DNA of 64,000 nucleotides from Grifola frondosa (Eukaryota > Basidiomycota > Agaricomycetes > Polyporales > Grifolaceae), in NCBI GenBank assembly GCA_001683735.1, contig LUGG01000015.1:1178001-1242000 (forward strand), written 5' to 3'. Numbering within the stretch: position 1 is the first letter of the stretch; the number at the start of each line of letters is the position of its first letter. Positions 1 through 12,118 of this stretch are shown one piece after another. Made by a program: the position numbers and the translations under genes. The notes below the pieces were generated by a model, which was not told the DNA's origin, ran no database searches, and was given only the letters and a program-made list of their open reading frames with translations.

Positions 1-1732
1 CAAATGGTGCTGAAGGTATAGTGGTTGGATGGAAGTCACGTCCATTGCCAAATGATAAACTAGGGTTAGACACTCTATTTATAAAATTAACTGCTGCACC
101 AACTCGATTCAACTGGAAGGCTTGCCTGAAAATGTCATTCCAATAAGTCACAGCACTAAAAAGATACGATGCAAGATGCCCAATGGAAAGGAGCTTGCAA
201 TATCTCGGGACCAGGTGGCTGTAATTCCAAACTTTGCCATGACTGACTTTGGCTCTCAGGGTCGTACTCGTCTCAATAATGTTTGTGACTTACAGAATTG
301 CAGTCTCATCAGTCTATTTACACTTGTTTATCTCGTGGATCAACATATGAGGGAACAATTATTGTTCAACCTTTTGATGAACGTAAAATGACAGGTGGTA
401 TCACTGGTAGTCTTAGACAAGAATTTCGTGAGCTTGAATTATTGGATGAGATACAAAAACTCCGATACTTAAGAAACTTCCAGCTAAAGTTACAGGCTCC
501 ACAAGAAATGCACTTATCCACTCGTTCAGAGCCTGGAAAGGTTCCCTCTTTGTACCTAAATCAATGCATGGAGCATTAAAATGGACCAAATCTGAGCCAT
601 TTGAAAATGAGGAACCTGAATCAGAGTTGCCCTGGAACATTGTTACACGTCAGAAGGCAGACAAAAAGACTAAAAATCAAGAGCAATCTGAGGAGAAAAT
701 ATCTTTACCTCGTGGTCAAAAGGATATTAGTCTTTTTGTAAGTGCTAAAGGTACCAGCACTTTAAACACCATAAGCATTGATCAAGGTGGTTAAAAAGTG
801 GCAAGCGCAAAAGAGATGTGAACTCTGAAACTGTGGAAGACACAGATGAACGTAAAGTTAAAAAGTCTAGATTACATAACAATCTGATTTATTAACTTAT
901 GCTTCACCCATCGCTTTTCAGTGGGATGCTGACAACTATAGCTGTGCATATGATACTTTATTCTCTATCTTATTTTCAGTATACTGTGAATCTACAGAAA
1001 GGTGGATGTCAGAAGTGGTTAATCAGAAGGACTTTTGAGATCATTTACTGCTGCATTTCAACGAGTAAGGGAGGGTAAATCAACCATGGAACAAGCCAGA
1101 GATTGCTTACGCAAATCTTACATAATATAGATGCAGAATCATTTCCACTCACAGGACATCGTGGCAGTGAACTTTTTTCACTTTAAAATGTATGCTAGAA
1201 GTGAACGATGGCTGTGTTGAACGTACTCTTTGCTGTCAGCATTGTCATATTGACTTGGAAGCTGAAGAGGATAATACCATTTTATGGGATTGCTCAAAAG
1301 TCATATGGAATGAATATCCTACAAAGCTTGGCTCACATAAAGAGAGGACTATAAAAGAGTGGCTTACTCCATTATTCAACCGACCCATTGCTCAAAAATG
1401 TGACAAATGTAAAGGCAACATGTTTCAACGAGTTGAATTTCCACAAAATCCAAACTTTGTATGCTTTATTACTAATGGTACACGTATTAAATTTAATCAT
1501 ATGATTAATCTGAATGAAGATACAGCGGCATACAGATTGTGTGGAATTAATATTTTGGTGATTTCCACTTTACATCCAGAATCATCGAGGCAGATGGTAA
1601 GACTTGGTATAATGACGGTGTGGAATTAGGCAGAAGGTCAAAATTTCAAGGGAACATTGATGACATGGATGCAGCAAAGCTTAGTAAGCTAAAAAGAGAA
1701 AGAGCAGTGTAGCAGTGTATACTAAGTTGTAA
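1..1732 (+). pseudogene. Helitron helicase C-terminal part, copy A (cut by window edge)
   Basis: This is the end of a Helitron replication-helicase gene, and it aligns almost base for base with 29103-30838. It encodes the last helicase motif region (a DFGSQGRTR stretch near 250-275), a charged linker, and then a C-terminal protease-like domain with a NYSCAYD Cys box at about 934-954, CxxC pairs and a His box. Reading is broken by small indels that copy B lacks: one base is missing near 106, one near 1112 and one near 1183, and bases are swapped near 1548. In this copy the Cys box is intact (Cys codon 943-945), whereas copy B has a two-base loss there. The frame ends with TAA at 1730-1732. The 5' part lies outside the window, so it is unknown whether the whole element is present. 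It is not functional as read. Confidence 0.9.
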
Positions 1733-2313
1733 TATTCAATGTCAATCGACTCCAAATTTTGTATATTATATCATATCAAGCTTGTAAAAATACTAATGTA
1801 TTAGTTGAACCTATGTGTTTCAATTTATAAATGTCAATGATCATACTATAATTTTACAATTACTTATTTATAATGTATAACAGATGAATTGATAATCAAT
1901 AGTTTAAATAATAAGTGTAGCACTTTGCAAAGGTGGGCATATTGTTGGGAGGGTAGGAGAAGGTCATTGAAAATATTTTCAAATAATAATATTTAAATAA
2001 TAATAAATTTTATGTTTAATTAGCTTGTAAAAAAGTTAATATATTAATTAAACCCTGTGCTTCAATTATGAATGTGAAAGGATGTATACTATAATTCTAT
2101 AATTATTTGTTTATAATGTGTAATAAATGAATTAATAATGAATAGTTTAAATAATAAGTTTGGCACTTTGCAAAGGTATACATATTGTCAGAAGGGTAAA
2201 AGAAGGTTATATATAATATTTTAAAATAAACAAGACTCAAATAATAATAAAATTAATCATTTTCCTCATCAATCGTACCTGCCATGCGGAGCAATGGCCC
2301 TCTAAAACCAAGT
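1733..2313 (+). mobile_element. Helitron 3' non-coding region and terminus, copy A
   Basis: This AT-rich tail holds two diverged tandem subunits (about 1780-1960 and 2020-2215), each with a TTTAAATAATAAGT block followed by a GCACTTTGCAAAGGT block. It ends with a short hairpin: GCCAT at 2281-2285 pairs with ATGGC at 2294-2298, and CTAA follows at 2302-2305. Homology with copy B stops eight bases later, at 2313. A 3' hairpin followed by CTRR is the usual Helitron 3' end. The eight extra shared bases could be a preferred target or could mean the true end is slightly further on. Confidence 0.8.
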
Positions 2314-3518
2314 CACCTGTACAGTAAATCACAGGCAAGACCACTGATTCCTCAATTACCCCTTCAATTCCTCATCAATATCTATGACCTTGGACTTGTT
2401 TCGAAGCTGTGATATTCCTCTATCCTATTCTGCACTCCGATCTTTTATTATATTCCATGTAGTAGTACAATTGTATAATCTACAGGGGAAGCTGATAAGG
2501 ATTCCACCATATGGGATCGTCTCTGATAAGCATGATGTATGGCTCATAATAATGCCCTAACACAAGGTAATATGCCACAAAAGTTCGCTTGAAATTAGGG
2601 GCAAATCCCATTCAGGAAGGATGGAGGAAATGTTTCAGCCACCCCTGAATACTGTTGTGTGTGTCCTGAAGTGAGTAATGGACGGCATGTTTCGGTGTGG
2701 ACATTGCCTTATTAGGATAAAATATAGCTTTCAGACTGTGCCCTGCATTCCAGATTCCATCTGATATTCATTTCCCAAATTAGGAGGGATGCCTGCCAGC
2801 AAAGCAGGGGGAGATGAAATTTTATCATTGTTTGGGGCTCTATACTGTACATAATATTAAATTACACGTATATAGGACTAAGCAGAATGTTAAATGAAGG
2901 AAATCCATGAAGTATTGAGGGAGGGGGAGGGGGAGGAATTTTGGTGTGGCTGAGTCTGCACCTACCAGAAATGGTATGTTTTTCGTGACATATTCTGCCA
3001 AACAAATGCCAGAATAATAAATAGGACATGAATGCAACCAAGGGGATGAAGGAATCAAGAAATTTGGTGAAGATTTGAGGGAGCAATGCAGCAGAACATT
3101 CTGGGGTGGTTGCCCAGAATGGTATGTTTTTATTTTAATTTCATACAAATATATGTGCATATTATAATTCTACTCGACGACCGCTTTCAGACGCACCTAA
3201 AATGAAGAAAATATGTGCAGAATTGAGGGAGTAATGGAGGATAAAACATATGGTGGCTATGTCTAAAACATATCAAATGCGGTATGTTTCCGCAACATAT
3301 GACAAATGTTATATTCAGTGAAAGCCCTGCAACATACGAATATGGGTGTGCAAATGTCATATCATTAGCCCTACTATATATGGAGATATTTGAATATTAA
3401 AAAACATTTATTGGTTTCTAAGTTATGGCAGGGCCTCGAGAATATCTAGCAGGACCTGGTGTGTTAGATCGCATTGTAATGCTGGTTGCTAGTATACTAG
3501 GGTAGCATTATAATACCA
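2314..3518. other. Intergenic stretch with three diverged repeat units
   Basis: No gene is supported here. Three loosely similar units of roughly 70-110 bp start near 2910, 3065 and 3215. Each has GAGGGAG near its left side and an ATGGTATGTTT or CGGTATGTTT motif near its right side. The open frames on the minus strand at 2840-3160 have no coding character. The rest shows nothing recognisable. Confidence 0.4.
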
Positions 3519-3990
3519 GTGCAGGGTCTGGTGCGATGCCGATGCGTTTTGAGCAGCGAGGGAGCGAGGCGACCACACTCAGGAGTCGGATGTGTGACGG
3601 TTAAATGTCAGATGTTCACACAGAGATGCAGTGTGGATGTACACAGCGACTATTGCACATTGCATGGAGAAGAAGTAGACGGACTGGGGATGCATTTGAA
3701 GTGATGAGCGAGTGAGGCTGCACTCAGGGGTCAGACGTGTGGTGACAGTTAGATGACAGACGTCCGCATGGTGATGTAGTGTGCGTGTGTACCTTGAAAG
3801 TTGTGCGTTGCACATAAAGAAGTAGACCAGTGCACAGGTGTTTCAAATGATGAGCGAGCCCCGCTGCACTCAGGGATCAGAGGTGCAGTGACCCTTAGAA
3901 GATGGATGTCCTGGGGACTCAATAAAAAAGTAGATAAGGGCCAGTGCTCTGTAAATATTGATAGTGGTAAAACCCCTGTGAGCCTCATGC
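3519..3990 (-). repeat. Left inverted arm made of tandem subterminal repeats
   Basis: The reverse complement of this stretch matches 6400-6620 closely, for example around the shared block CATCCCCAGTC followed by TACTTCTTCTCCATGCAATG. Inside the arm the same unit of about 110-130 bp is repeated about three times: units begin with a CTGACYCCTGAGTG-type block near 3590, 3735 and 3880 read on the minus strand. The arm and its partner bracket the decayed gene at 4.0-6.3 kb. Confidence 0.7.
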
Positions 3991-4035
3991 ACCATCACTT
4001 ATTGTAATATGAAATAAAGAAGAGTATAAAGATGT

Positions 4036-6312
4036 AGCCTAGTATTTAAAAACTGAGGAGAGGCGACTGATCTTGCAAAGCAGGTGTTCCGTCATGAACA
4101 TATCCAGGGAAACCATATCAGCTGTTTCCTTGGGAATGGTATTCACCACAAAGGTGAAAACCCTCTCAAACATATCAGTCACCATATCAGCAGAAGCAGG
4201 AGAGGGAAGAAGATGAAGATACTTCAAGCCACTGAGGGCACCACTGTCCAAATCAGAAATGATTCTTCCCATTTTCCATGCATCCAAAGCATGGACTTTT
4301 CCCACATAATGCAAACCTTCAGCAAGGAGAAGGCCAATAAGCTGGCCTATTTGTGGCATATTGCTGGTCTTGTGACGAAGATAGGCATAGCAGTCAAGAA
4401 AGCCTGCTCAACCATCCGCATCACAATGTGACTTCAGCCAAACATTTCAAAGCTTTTCAGCAGTGAAATATGCAGGTGCTGAAGAGATAGAGCAGCCCGC
4501 AATGGCTGTGCCATAGGCATTCTTGAGACACAAGTAGGTGGAATCGTCCTGAGCATGCAAGTGGACAAAGGCATTCCAGGCATGAAGAGTAGGAAACATG
4601 ACTGTGTCTCCCATGGCTGCCTGAGTTCCAAAGGTAGTGCCATGAAAGATACAGGCACTGGCAAAGCCACCGGGCTTGTCAATATTGGAGGATGAAGGGA
4701 CCGATGGATGAAGTCATGTTAGCACAGGAAGGGGCCAGCTGACGGAAAGGAAGATGCTTGTCCAAGTCCTCCAACACGTGCATCTGGAGAGGAGTGTAGG
4801 AGGATAAATCTGTGCCATCAACAAGAGGAAGCAATGAATAAAAAGAAGTCCACAATGCACTGCAAGCCGCGAGCAAAGGGGTCGGTAATGGTGGAAGAAA
4901 TGGAAGTGAGTGAATAAGAGTTGTGGATCTTGTTGCTAAGAACCATATAGCGATGAGCAAATTGGCCCATCTCCATAACAACAGCATGCTCTGCAGAGGA
5001 AGGATCCTGAAGTGGAAGAGATGTAAGAGCTGAGTAGAAAGACTGTAGCAATTTGGGATGAAGATTCTTTGAGCATCCACCTTGGCTGCCAAGAATACAA
5101 GAGTTGACATTTTGATGCAGACACCAGTAATATGTCCTCCTGGCAAGAGTTCACCAAATACCTCACAAAGTAGGCCTGTATCTGTTCTGTAGCATCAGAA
5201 TATCCCAACCAATGGAGGATGACTTTGCGAACAACTTTGAGGGTGTACTCGATAATTGTCTCCCCAACATCAAAAGGAAGGCGAGATGACAATTTGAATG
5301 CATGATTGTCATCAGAAATATCTGATAAGCCTAGTTTTGAAGGAAGGAGGGCCACCGGTACACATATGAGAACATGGCGATGGACAGGCAAAGCAAGATT
5401 AGCCAGCCAGTCCAAGTCATCGGAGGAATGAGTGAGAATGGCATGACGGTGAGGAATAGCCAGGCTATTGAGCCAAACCCAGGCAGCAGCATTAGAGAGC
5501 ATGTACTGACGTCTCAGCAAGATCAGTTCCAGATCATAAGTGACTAGTTTGACATTAGCAAATTGGAGAGGTTCCCAAATTCTGGAGACTGAGGTTGCAA
5601 AATGGGGAGTAAACCGGTCTGGGCCTTTGAATGTCACCAAAAAGTGAGTAAGCTGTGACTGCCACATTCCTAAATCTTTGTAGTGCTTAAGCGTTTCAAT
5701 TGCGGCTACAACTCCTGCAATATCGTCGCGTGTGCGCACAAGACTAGAAAGGGACAGTAGCTCCAGAACATCCGCGTAAACTATGTGGCATCAGTCCAAA
5801 TTTTGCGAAGCAAGTAATATCAAAACTCACCTGGAACAGCTGAGATTGACAAATCAGAATCTGCAGTAGCAGGCATGTCCATGGTGTCCCCTATGTATAT
5901 TTTAATCAGCCACTCTCCAACATAATACACAAATCATACAACTCACCAGTAGTATCCAATGGGACATCCGCATCCATAACAAGGTCCTCCATATCTTCTC
6001 CATTTGACACTAAAGAAAATTTAATCTGAATCTATAAAATATATGAATTAATACATACGCGCAGCTGGCCCCGCTCCAGTATCTTGAGTCTTGAGACGTA
6101 TCTCCTGCTCTCTTGCCTGATGATTAGCAGCCAAAATGGCACCTATGTCATATTCCTCCTCATCCTCCTCCCCATTAGGGAGAGAGAGATCTAAAAAAAA
6201 TGTGAACATCACAAGTAAAATCAGAGATTATTACATACTCTCGGGGCTACTCTCCCTACTCTCCACACAAGCATGCTTATGTGCTTTGCCCTTGCCCTTG
6301 TTGACTACAATG
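4036..6312 (-). pseudogene. Decayed multi-exon gene of unknown family between inverted repeats
   Basis: I do not recognise the family. On the minus strand the 5' part reads as short exons with good splice sites: an acceptor near 6309 (CCTCATTGTAG), then introns near 6180-6238, 6003-6058, 5886-5944 and 5765-5830. The main exon (5739 down to about 5150) encodes a protein-like 200-residue stretch with LGMWQSQLTHFLVTF and WVWLNSLAIPHRHAIL. Further 3', coherent sequence jumps between frames near 5150, 4805, 4680 and 4440, and contains in-frame stops. Stretches such as FHGTTFGTQAAMGDTV and LHYVGKVHALDAWKMG keep protein character in separate frames. The 5' end runs into the right inverted arm, so the first exon is missing. 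The bracketing arms suggest a gene carried inside a transposable element, but no transposase motif was seen. Confidence 0.55.
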
Positions 6313-6399
6313 AGGAAAGAAATTTGTTAGTTATTTGTATACAACAAAAGATGGGTGCACAGTCTGCTTCTGGTGTCCATCCACCAGTCCCGGTGCATG

Positions 6400-6870
6400 C
6401 ATCACGGTGCAAATGCCCATCACCACACAACTGACCCCTCGCTGTGCACATGCACATCACATGGGATGCCATCATCTAACCGTCACTGCACATCTGACCC
6501 CTGAGTGTAGCCTTGCTTGCTCATCACTTCAAATGCATCCCCAGTCAGTCTACTTCTTCTCCATGCAATGCGCAACAGTTGCTGTGCATATCCACACCAC
6601 ATCACCATGTGGGCATCCTCTGTGCACATGCACACTGCACACCACATCACGGTGCAAACATCCACAGTCCTTCCGTGCAGCACATCTGACCCCCGAGACA
6701 TGCAACAGTCACCATATGCACATGTGCCACATCACAGTTGTTTGCGCAATGTCCATGTCCATGCATCTGATGCCTGAGTATGGTGTCCCTCTGTTACCAC
6801 TCCAAACACATTGATATCATGATTTACTTCTGCCCTCTGCAATGCACCACATCACCGTGCAGGTGCTGTT
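6400..6870 (+). repeat. Right inverted arm made of tandem subterminal repeats
   Basis: This is the partner of the arm at 3519-3990 in opposite orientation. It is rich in CACATCAC and ATGCAC words and contains several degenerate copies of the CTGACCCCTGAGTG unit (near 6498, 6690 and 6765). The copia element starts only about 18 bp beyond it, at 6888, so the retrotransposon appears to have landed at the edge of this older repeat. Confidence 0.65.
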
Positions 6871-6887
6871 CATCCATCACCCCACAT

Positions 6888-7253
6888 TGTTAGTTGTATG
6901 ATTTCGTCTCTCTCTCTTTCGTATTTTCACTTTTCATTGCGGTCACTTATTGCACTTTTTCCTAGCTATATTGCCTTACATTTACAGAGTCATATCTCCG
7001 TTATTCACTGCTCCACTGTGTCTTCATTCTTCAGCCACAGTTGGTGCCACTTTTCTATTTACTCCTGTTTACATTTCGCTCCATAGCATCTCCGGAGTCC
7101 GTCCTCTGCTGTTCTCCTCAGCAGCTCAACACGGACTCCAGGTGCGTAGTATATCCTCTCGATATCATGTACTTAGCGGCTCAACACGGACTCCAGTGTC
7201 TTGTTCTATTGAGTGTGCTCCTGGCACCCCAGCATTCGCTTTTGGCTCTAATA
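6888..7253 (+). repeat. 5' LTR of Ty1/copia element
   Basis: This 366-bp LTR begins TGTTAGTTGTATGA and ends CTCTAATA directly before the primer-binding site. It matches the 3' LTR at 11753-12118 with only a handful of substitutions, and the same sequence recurs as a solo LTR at 13502-13862. A tandem sub-repeat (CAGCTCAACACGGACTCCA / CGGCTCAACACGGACTCCA) lies near 7121-7192. The small open frames inside it are artefacts. No perfect 5-bp target duplication was found (CACAT on the left; TACAT or CATGC on the right, depending on the end chosen). Confidence 0.9.
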
Positions 7254-7266
7254 GGTTATGAGCCCT
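7254..7266 (+). promoter_or_regulatory. Primer-binding site, half-tRNA (initiator Met) type
   Basis: The sequence right after the LTR, GGTTATGAGCCC, is complementary to the anticodon stem-loop of eukaryotic initiator tRNA-Met (GGGCTCATAACC) and not to the tRNA 3' end. Drosophila copia is known to prime reverse transcription from a cleaved tRNA-iMet half of this type. Assignment rests on this complementarity only. Confidence 0.7.
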
Positions 7267-7457
7267 GCGCTCTGACCGCTCCATTTGCATTCTGGTCAAT
7301 CCCCAACTCTCCATCTGCCTTCATCATCTCAAGATCAGACTTTCTACATCCTGTCTACACCTCCTATCACCCTTTGCTTCACTCAGATCTCTCTTGACCC
7401 CCTCTGATCTCTCCTGATCACTTCCAATCACTGTTTACACCTCTGTTACTGCTTCCC

Positions 7458-8165
7458 ATGTCTTCTGAGTTGACAAATCACATCAAACCCCTCACCAATG
7501 GCACCTACAATCAGTGGAGTGGAGAGATGCGTGCATATCTTTGCAAATTGGGGTATTGGGGGCTTGTGAGTGGTGCTGAGATGCTTCCACCACCGGATGA
7601 GGACATAGAGCGAAGGGAGTGGCTCAAGATGCAGTCTAAAGCAGCTGGTGAGATTTATCTGGCTGTTGCTCCTGAGCAGAGGACACATTTTGGCGGAAAG
7701 GATGATGATCCTGTTGCAATGTGGGCTGCTCTCGAGGCTGCCCATGTTCTTCGTCGTCCTGGGGTGCGTTTTAATGCCTATGACTCCCTCTTCTCCATCC
7801 GGAAGCTCGAGGACGAGTCCTTGCAGTCTCTTGTCACCAGAATCGAGGAATCCATGTGCTCCATCCAGAATCTTCATCCCCCTGCCTTCACTCTCACCAT
7901 GCTGGATGATGAGCTCGAGTCTATGACCATGATTCGAGCCCTTCCTGCTGAGTACTCGAATTTTATCTCTGCCCTCATGCTTCAGGACAAGCTCGACAAG
8001 TCTACCATCTTGCAGGCCTTCCAGACTGAGGAGCTCAACAGAACTCGTCGTTCTGAGCCCTTACCTTCGTCTTCCACTGCCCTACTCACTTCAGCATCCA
8101 CTGGCCCATGCTCCAAGTGTGAATTTTACAACAGGGAAGGTCATACATACCCAGGCCCAGTGCTT
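7458..8165 (+). pseudogene. copia Gag
   Basis: The frame starts at ATG 7458 and encodes a UBN2/DUF4219-type Gag: an early NGTYNQWSGEMRAYL block, a central capsid-like helical region (residues about 60-200) and a C-terminal zinc-knuckle remnant beginning CSKCEFY. Near 8145-8160 the reading frame breaks. The expected tail (a CFKFA-like stretch) continues in frame 1, followed by an in-frame TGA near 8179. Gag therefore cannot continue into the protease-integrase part as read. It would have coated the virus-like particle RNA. Confidence 0.8.
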
Positions 8166-8179
8166 CAAATTTGCTTGAG

Positions 8180-11100
8180 CTAAGGCCAAGGCAACTGAAC
8201 CTCACAGCAAACAGCACTCCGAACACGCCAATAAGGCCCAGGAGTCGACGGACACTCCCTCAGAAGTCAAGGAGTTTGCTGGCAGTGCAAGTCTTCGTTC
8301 TCTTGACCCATCTGATCCTCTCTCGCCTCTGCAGCTCGATGCTGACGTCGAATGGATTGCAGACACTGGGGCCATGTCTCATATGACGCCCCATCGCCAC
8401 TGGCTTCGCAATTACGCCCCCCTTCGCATTCCCATTCGTCTAGCAGATGATCAAGTGGTCTACTCAGCTGGAGTTGGCTCGGTGGTCTTTGGGCCGGTCA
8501 TGGGAGGCAGGGAGGTTCGAGCCGTCGAATTTAGCCGTGTTCTTCATGTCCCTGTGCTTAGAAACAATCTCCTCTCTGTCCTATTCCTCACCAAACATCG
8601 TGATTTCTTCGTCACCATTGGCAAGGAGCGCATGGACTTCACACACTCGAACCGGACGCTTTTCTGCGCCCCTATCAATGAGCACAACACTGCCTATCTT
8701 GCCGGCACCACTTTCCCTCTCACTGAATTTGCTCGACTGAGCTCGACATTGCCTCTTGACTTGTCTCTCTGGCATCGACAGTTTGCCCACCATCATCTTG
8801 CTGGTGTCAAGAAGCTTATCAACGATGGCCTAGTCACTGGTATCGATTTGAAGTCGAACGCACTGCCGGATCCCATTTGCGAGCCATGTCTTTCGGGCAA
8901 GATGCATGCCAATCCATTCCCTCCTTCACAGAATCGTCGCTCGGAAGGTGGATTTCTTGTCCACTGTGATATCCACGGTCCTGTCCCTGTGCGCACCCAC
9001 TCCGGGTATCGCTATTGGGTCCTATTCGTTGACGATTATTCCCGTTTCCGCATCGTTTACCTGCTGAAGTCAAAGGATCAAGTGTTTGCTGCATTCAAAG
9101 CCTATTATGCTTGGATCGAGATGCAAACCGGGCAGAAAGTCAAAGCGCTTCGCATGCCAAGGGCGGGGAGTACATTTCTAACGACTTCAACGACTTCTGC
9201 ACTACCCACGGTATTGAGCGACAGCACTCGACACGCAATCGCCCCCAGCAGAACGGAGTTGCGGAGTGCACCAATCACATTCTCAGCAATGGTGTTACTG
9301 CAATGCTCGCGGAATCCACTTTACCTCTGCAGTTCTGGGGCAAAGCACCGTTCATCGTCCTCTGTCCTCTCTAATGCTACACCCTTTGAACTCTGGTACA
9401 AGCGCAAGCCCGATGTCTCTCACCTTCGCGTTTGGGGCTGTACTGCATATGTTCATGTGCAGAAGGACAAGCGCTCCGCACTCGGCCCTCACATGCAGAA
9501 ATGCGTCTTCATTGGCTATCCGGAAGGCTACAAAGGCTGGAAGTTCTTCAATCCGACTACAAGGCAAGTAATCATCTCTGAACGAGCAGAGTTTGATGAA
9601 TGCTATTACCCCGGTTTGAAAAAGTCAACTTCTGCTTCTTCAGATTCCATCCCACCCTCCCCTTCTTCTGTCCCTATCCTTGACATCGATGCTCCAGCCC
9701 CACCGCCTGTGCAAAACGCTCCTGCGCCACATTTCGGGGGGAGAATGCTGTTATTCAAAATGCACCCGCAGAAGCTCATGTCTTGCCACCTCCACCTGTC
9801 CCTCAAATTGAACCTGTTGTTGCCGATTTGCCTGTTCCGGGTCCACCTCCTGTTCCTCCACCTATGCCCGAGCCTGCACCTGCGCCTATGCCTCTTGAAG
9901 CCGAAAATCTCGCTCCGGATATTGTGCCTGTGCCGGATGTCCCTCTTGCCCAACGCCGTCCACCTCGAAATCAAAAACCTCCTGGCCAGTGGTGGAAGCT
10001 CCCTTCACCCGCTCCCGCACCAGTCCCTGATCCTCTTCCTGATCCCGCACCTCAGCCTGCACCACATGCGCCATACATCGAAGAGGTCGAGGATGAAGAT
10101 GACATTGCAGAAGCAGCTAATGCAGCTCACTTTGTCTCGGATTCCGATCCTTTGAGTTATGCGGAAGCCATGCGACGTCCGGATGCGGACAAGTGGCGTG
10201 AAGCTATGGAGGAGGAGATTCGTGCACATCACACCAATGGGACATGGAAAGTCGTTGATCTCCCTTCGGACAAGCGAGCCATTGGCAGCAAGTGGGTTTT
10301 TCACCTCAAGCGCAAGGCTGATGGTTCTATCGAGCATTACAAGGCCCGCCTCGTTGCAAAGGGCTTTTCCCAGCATCCAGGCTTTGAGTACACCGAGATC
10401 TTTGCCCCCACCATTCGCATGGCCAGTATCCGCCTCATTCTTGCTATGGCTGGCCTCGAGGATCTTCACATGCGCTCCATCGACATATCCCATGCTTTCA
10501 TCAATGGCGACCTCGACGAGGAGATCTACATGAAGTTGCCGGAAGGCTTTCCCCACGACCTTCATGCAGTCGCTCTACTGTTGAAGTCGCTTTATGGTCT
10601 CAAGCAGGGTGCTCGGATGTGGAACAAGAAGCTGCATGCTGCGCTCGAGAAGATGGGTTTCAAACGCATCAGATCCGACCCAGGTGTCTATGTCTATGAG
10701 CGAGGTGAAGTGCGCATCATTATGCCTATCTATGTCGATGATATCACTGCTGTTTCGCGCTCCACCAAGGCCTTGGATGATGCAGTCGAGGAGCTGTCTC
10801 GTCTCTTCAAACTGCGCGATCTTGGCCCCACCTCATTCTTGCTCGGCATCGAGATCACCAGGGACCATCCGAAGCGCACCATCGGACTCTCACAGCGACT
10901 CTACATCCTCGACATTCTCGAGCGCTCCGGCATGGCTGATTGCAAACCTGTCTCCACCCCGATGGAACCCGGCTCATTCTTGTCCATTTCCCAAGCTCCA
11001 CAGACTTCTGACGACATCGCCTTCATGCGCACTGTTCCGTATGTCAATGTGGTTGGTGCTTTGATGTATCTGGCCACTTGCACTCATCCGGACATTGCTT

Positions 11101-11729
11101 ACACTGTCGGCATCCTTGCTCGCTTCAATTCCAATCCCGGTGTTGCTCACTGGAAGGCTGTCAAGCATCTTCTGCGTTACCTCAAAGGCACTGTCGACTT
11201 GAAGCTCACTTATCGCCCTAATCCTTCGTCTCCTCACCCCTTTGTTGCTTACTGTGATGCAGACCACGGAGGCAACAAGGACAACGGACGCTCAACTGGT
11301 GGCTATCTTGTTTGTGTCGGTACCGGTGCAATTAACTGGAGCAGCAAGCTGCAACCAATTGTCACTTTGTCGACTACGGAAGCTGAGTACATCGCTGCAG
11401 TTGAGGCCGGCAAAGACATAATCTGGATGCGCAACATTCTCTCCGAATTCGGAGATCCTGTCAGCGCTGCATCACCTCTCTGCATCGACAACCAGTCTGC
11501 CTTGACAGTGTCGAAGAATCCGGAGCATCACGGATGCATGAAGCACTTGGATTTGCGCTACTTTTGGTTGCGTGACGTTGTTGAGGCCGGGACCATTGCT
11601 CCGGAATTCCTGCCCACAGAGCAGATGCCTGCTGATCTTCTCACCAAAGCTCTTTCACGAGTTAAGGTCGAGTTATTCAGGCAGATGATGGGGTTAGAGT
11701 ATTGGGATGAAGGGGGAGCTTCGACATAG
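8180..11729 (+). pseudogene. copia Pol: protease, integrase, reverse transcriptase, RNase H (frame-broken)
   Basis: The order protease, integrase, RT, RNase H is that of Ty1/copia. The protease is marked by IADTGAMSHM near 8355. The GAG-pre-integrase HHxxCxxC region follows near 8770-8900 (FAHHHLAG... CEPCLSGK), then the integrase core with HCDIHGPV and FVDDYSRF. The frame shifts near 9165 into frame 3 (GIERQHSTRNRPQQNGVAE), returns near 9370 and shifts again near 9740. From 9783 to 11729 a single open frame carries the RT (RAIGSKWVFHLK, SIDISHAFINGD, catalytic YVDDITA) and RNase H (YCDADHGGNKDNGRS, LSTTEAEYIAA). RT and RNase H are intact, while protease and integrase are broken, so the element is not autonomous as sequenced. 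Confidence 0.88.
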
Positions 11730-11743
11730 AGAGTTGTCTCATC

Positions 11744-11752
11744 AGGGGGGAG
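11744..11752 (+). promoter_or_regulatory. Polypurine tract of the copia element
   Basis: AGGGGGGAG lies directly before the 3' LTR (TGTTAG at 11753), the normal place for plus-strand DNA priming. Confidence 0.85.
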
Positions 11753-12118
11753 TGTTAGTTGTATGATTTCGTCTCTCTCTCTTTCGTATTTTCACTTTTC
11801 ATTGCGGTCACTTATTGCGCCATTTCCTAGCTATATCGCGTTCCATTTACAGAGTCATATCTCCGTTATTCACTGCTCCACTGTGTCTTCATTCTTCAGC
11901 CACAGTTGGTGCCACTTTTCTATTTACTCCTGTTTACATTTCGCTCCATAGCATCTCCGGAGTCCGTCCTCTGCTGTTCTCCTTAGCAGCTCAACACGGA
12001 CTCCAGGTGCGTAGTATATCCTCTCGATATCATGTACTTAGCAGCTCAACACGGACTCCAGTGTCTTGTTCTATTGAGTGTGCTCCTGGCACCCCAGCAT
12101 TCGCTTTTGGCTCTATTA
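11753..12118 (+). repeat. 3' LTR of Ty1/copia element
   Basis: It pairs with the LTR at 6888-7253 and has the same 366-bp length. Differences visible by eye include the 11818-11850 region (GCGCCATTTCC here against GCACTTTTTCC), one base near 11982 and one near 12043. The similarity points to a fairly recent insertion. The last three bases (TTA here, ATA in the 5' LTR) make the exact end uncertain by a few bases. Confidence 0.9.

Noticed and set aside
3579..3988. Minus-strand frames with repeated HITMR/LTPECS-like words, and the plus-strand equivalents at 6335-6814
   Set aside because: They are translations of the tandem repeats in the two inverted arms, not genes.
6898..7397. Overlapping frames beginning MISSLSLSYFHFSL and similar (also at 11763-12141 and 13487-14011)
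   Set aside because: They lie entirely or mostly in the copia LTRs, recur with each LTR, and continue into unrelated flanks.
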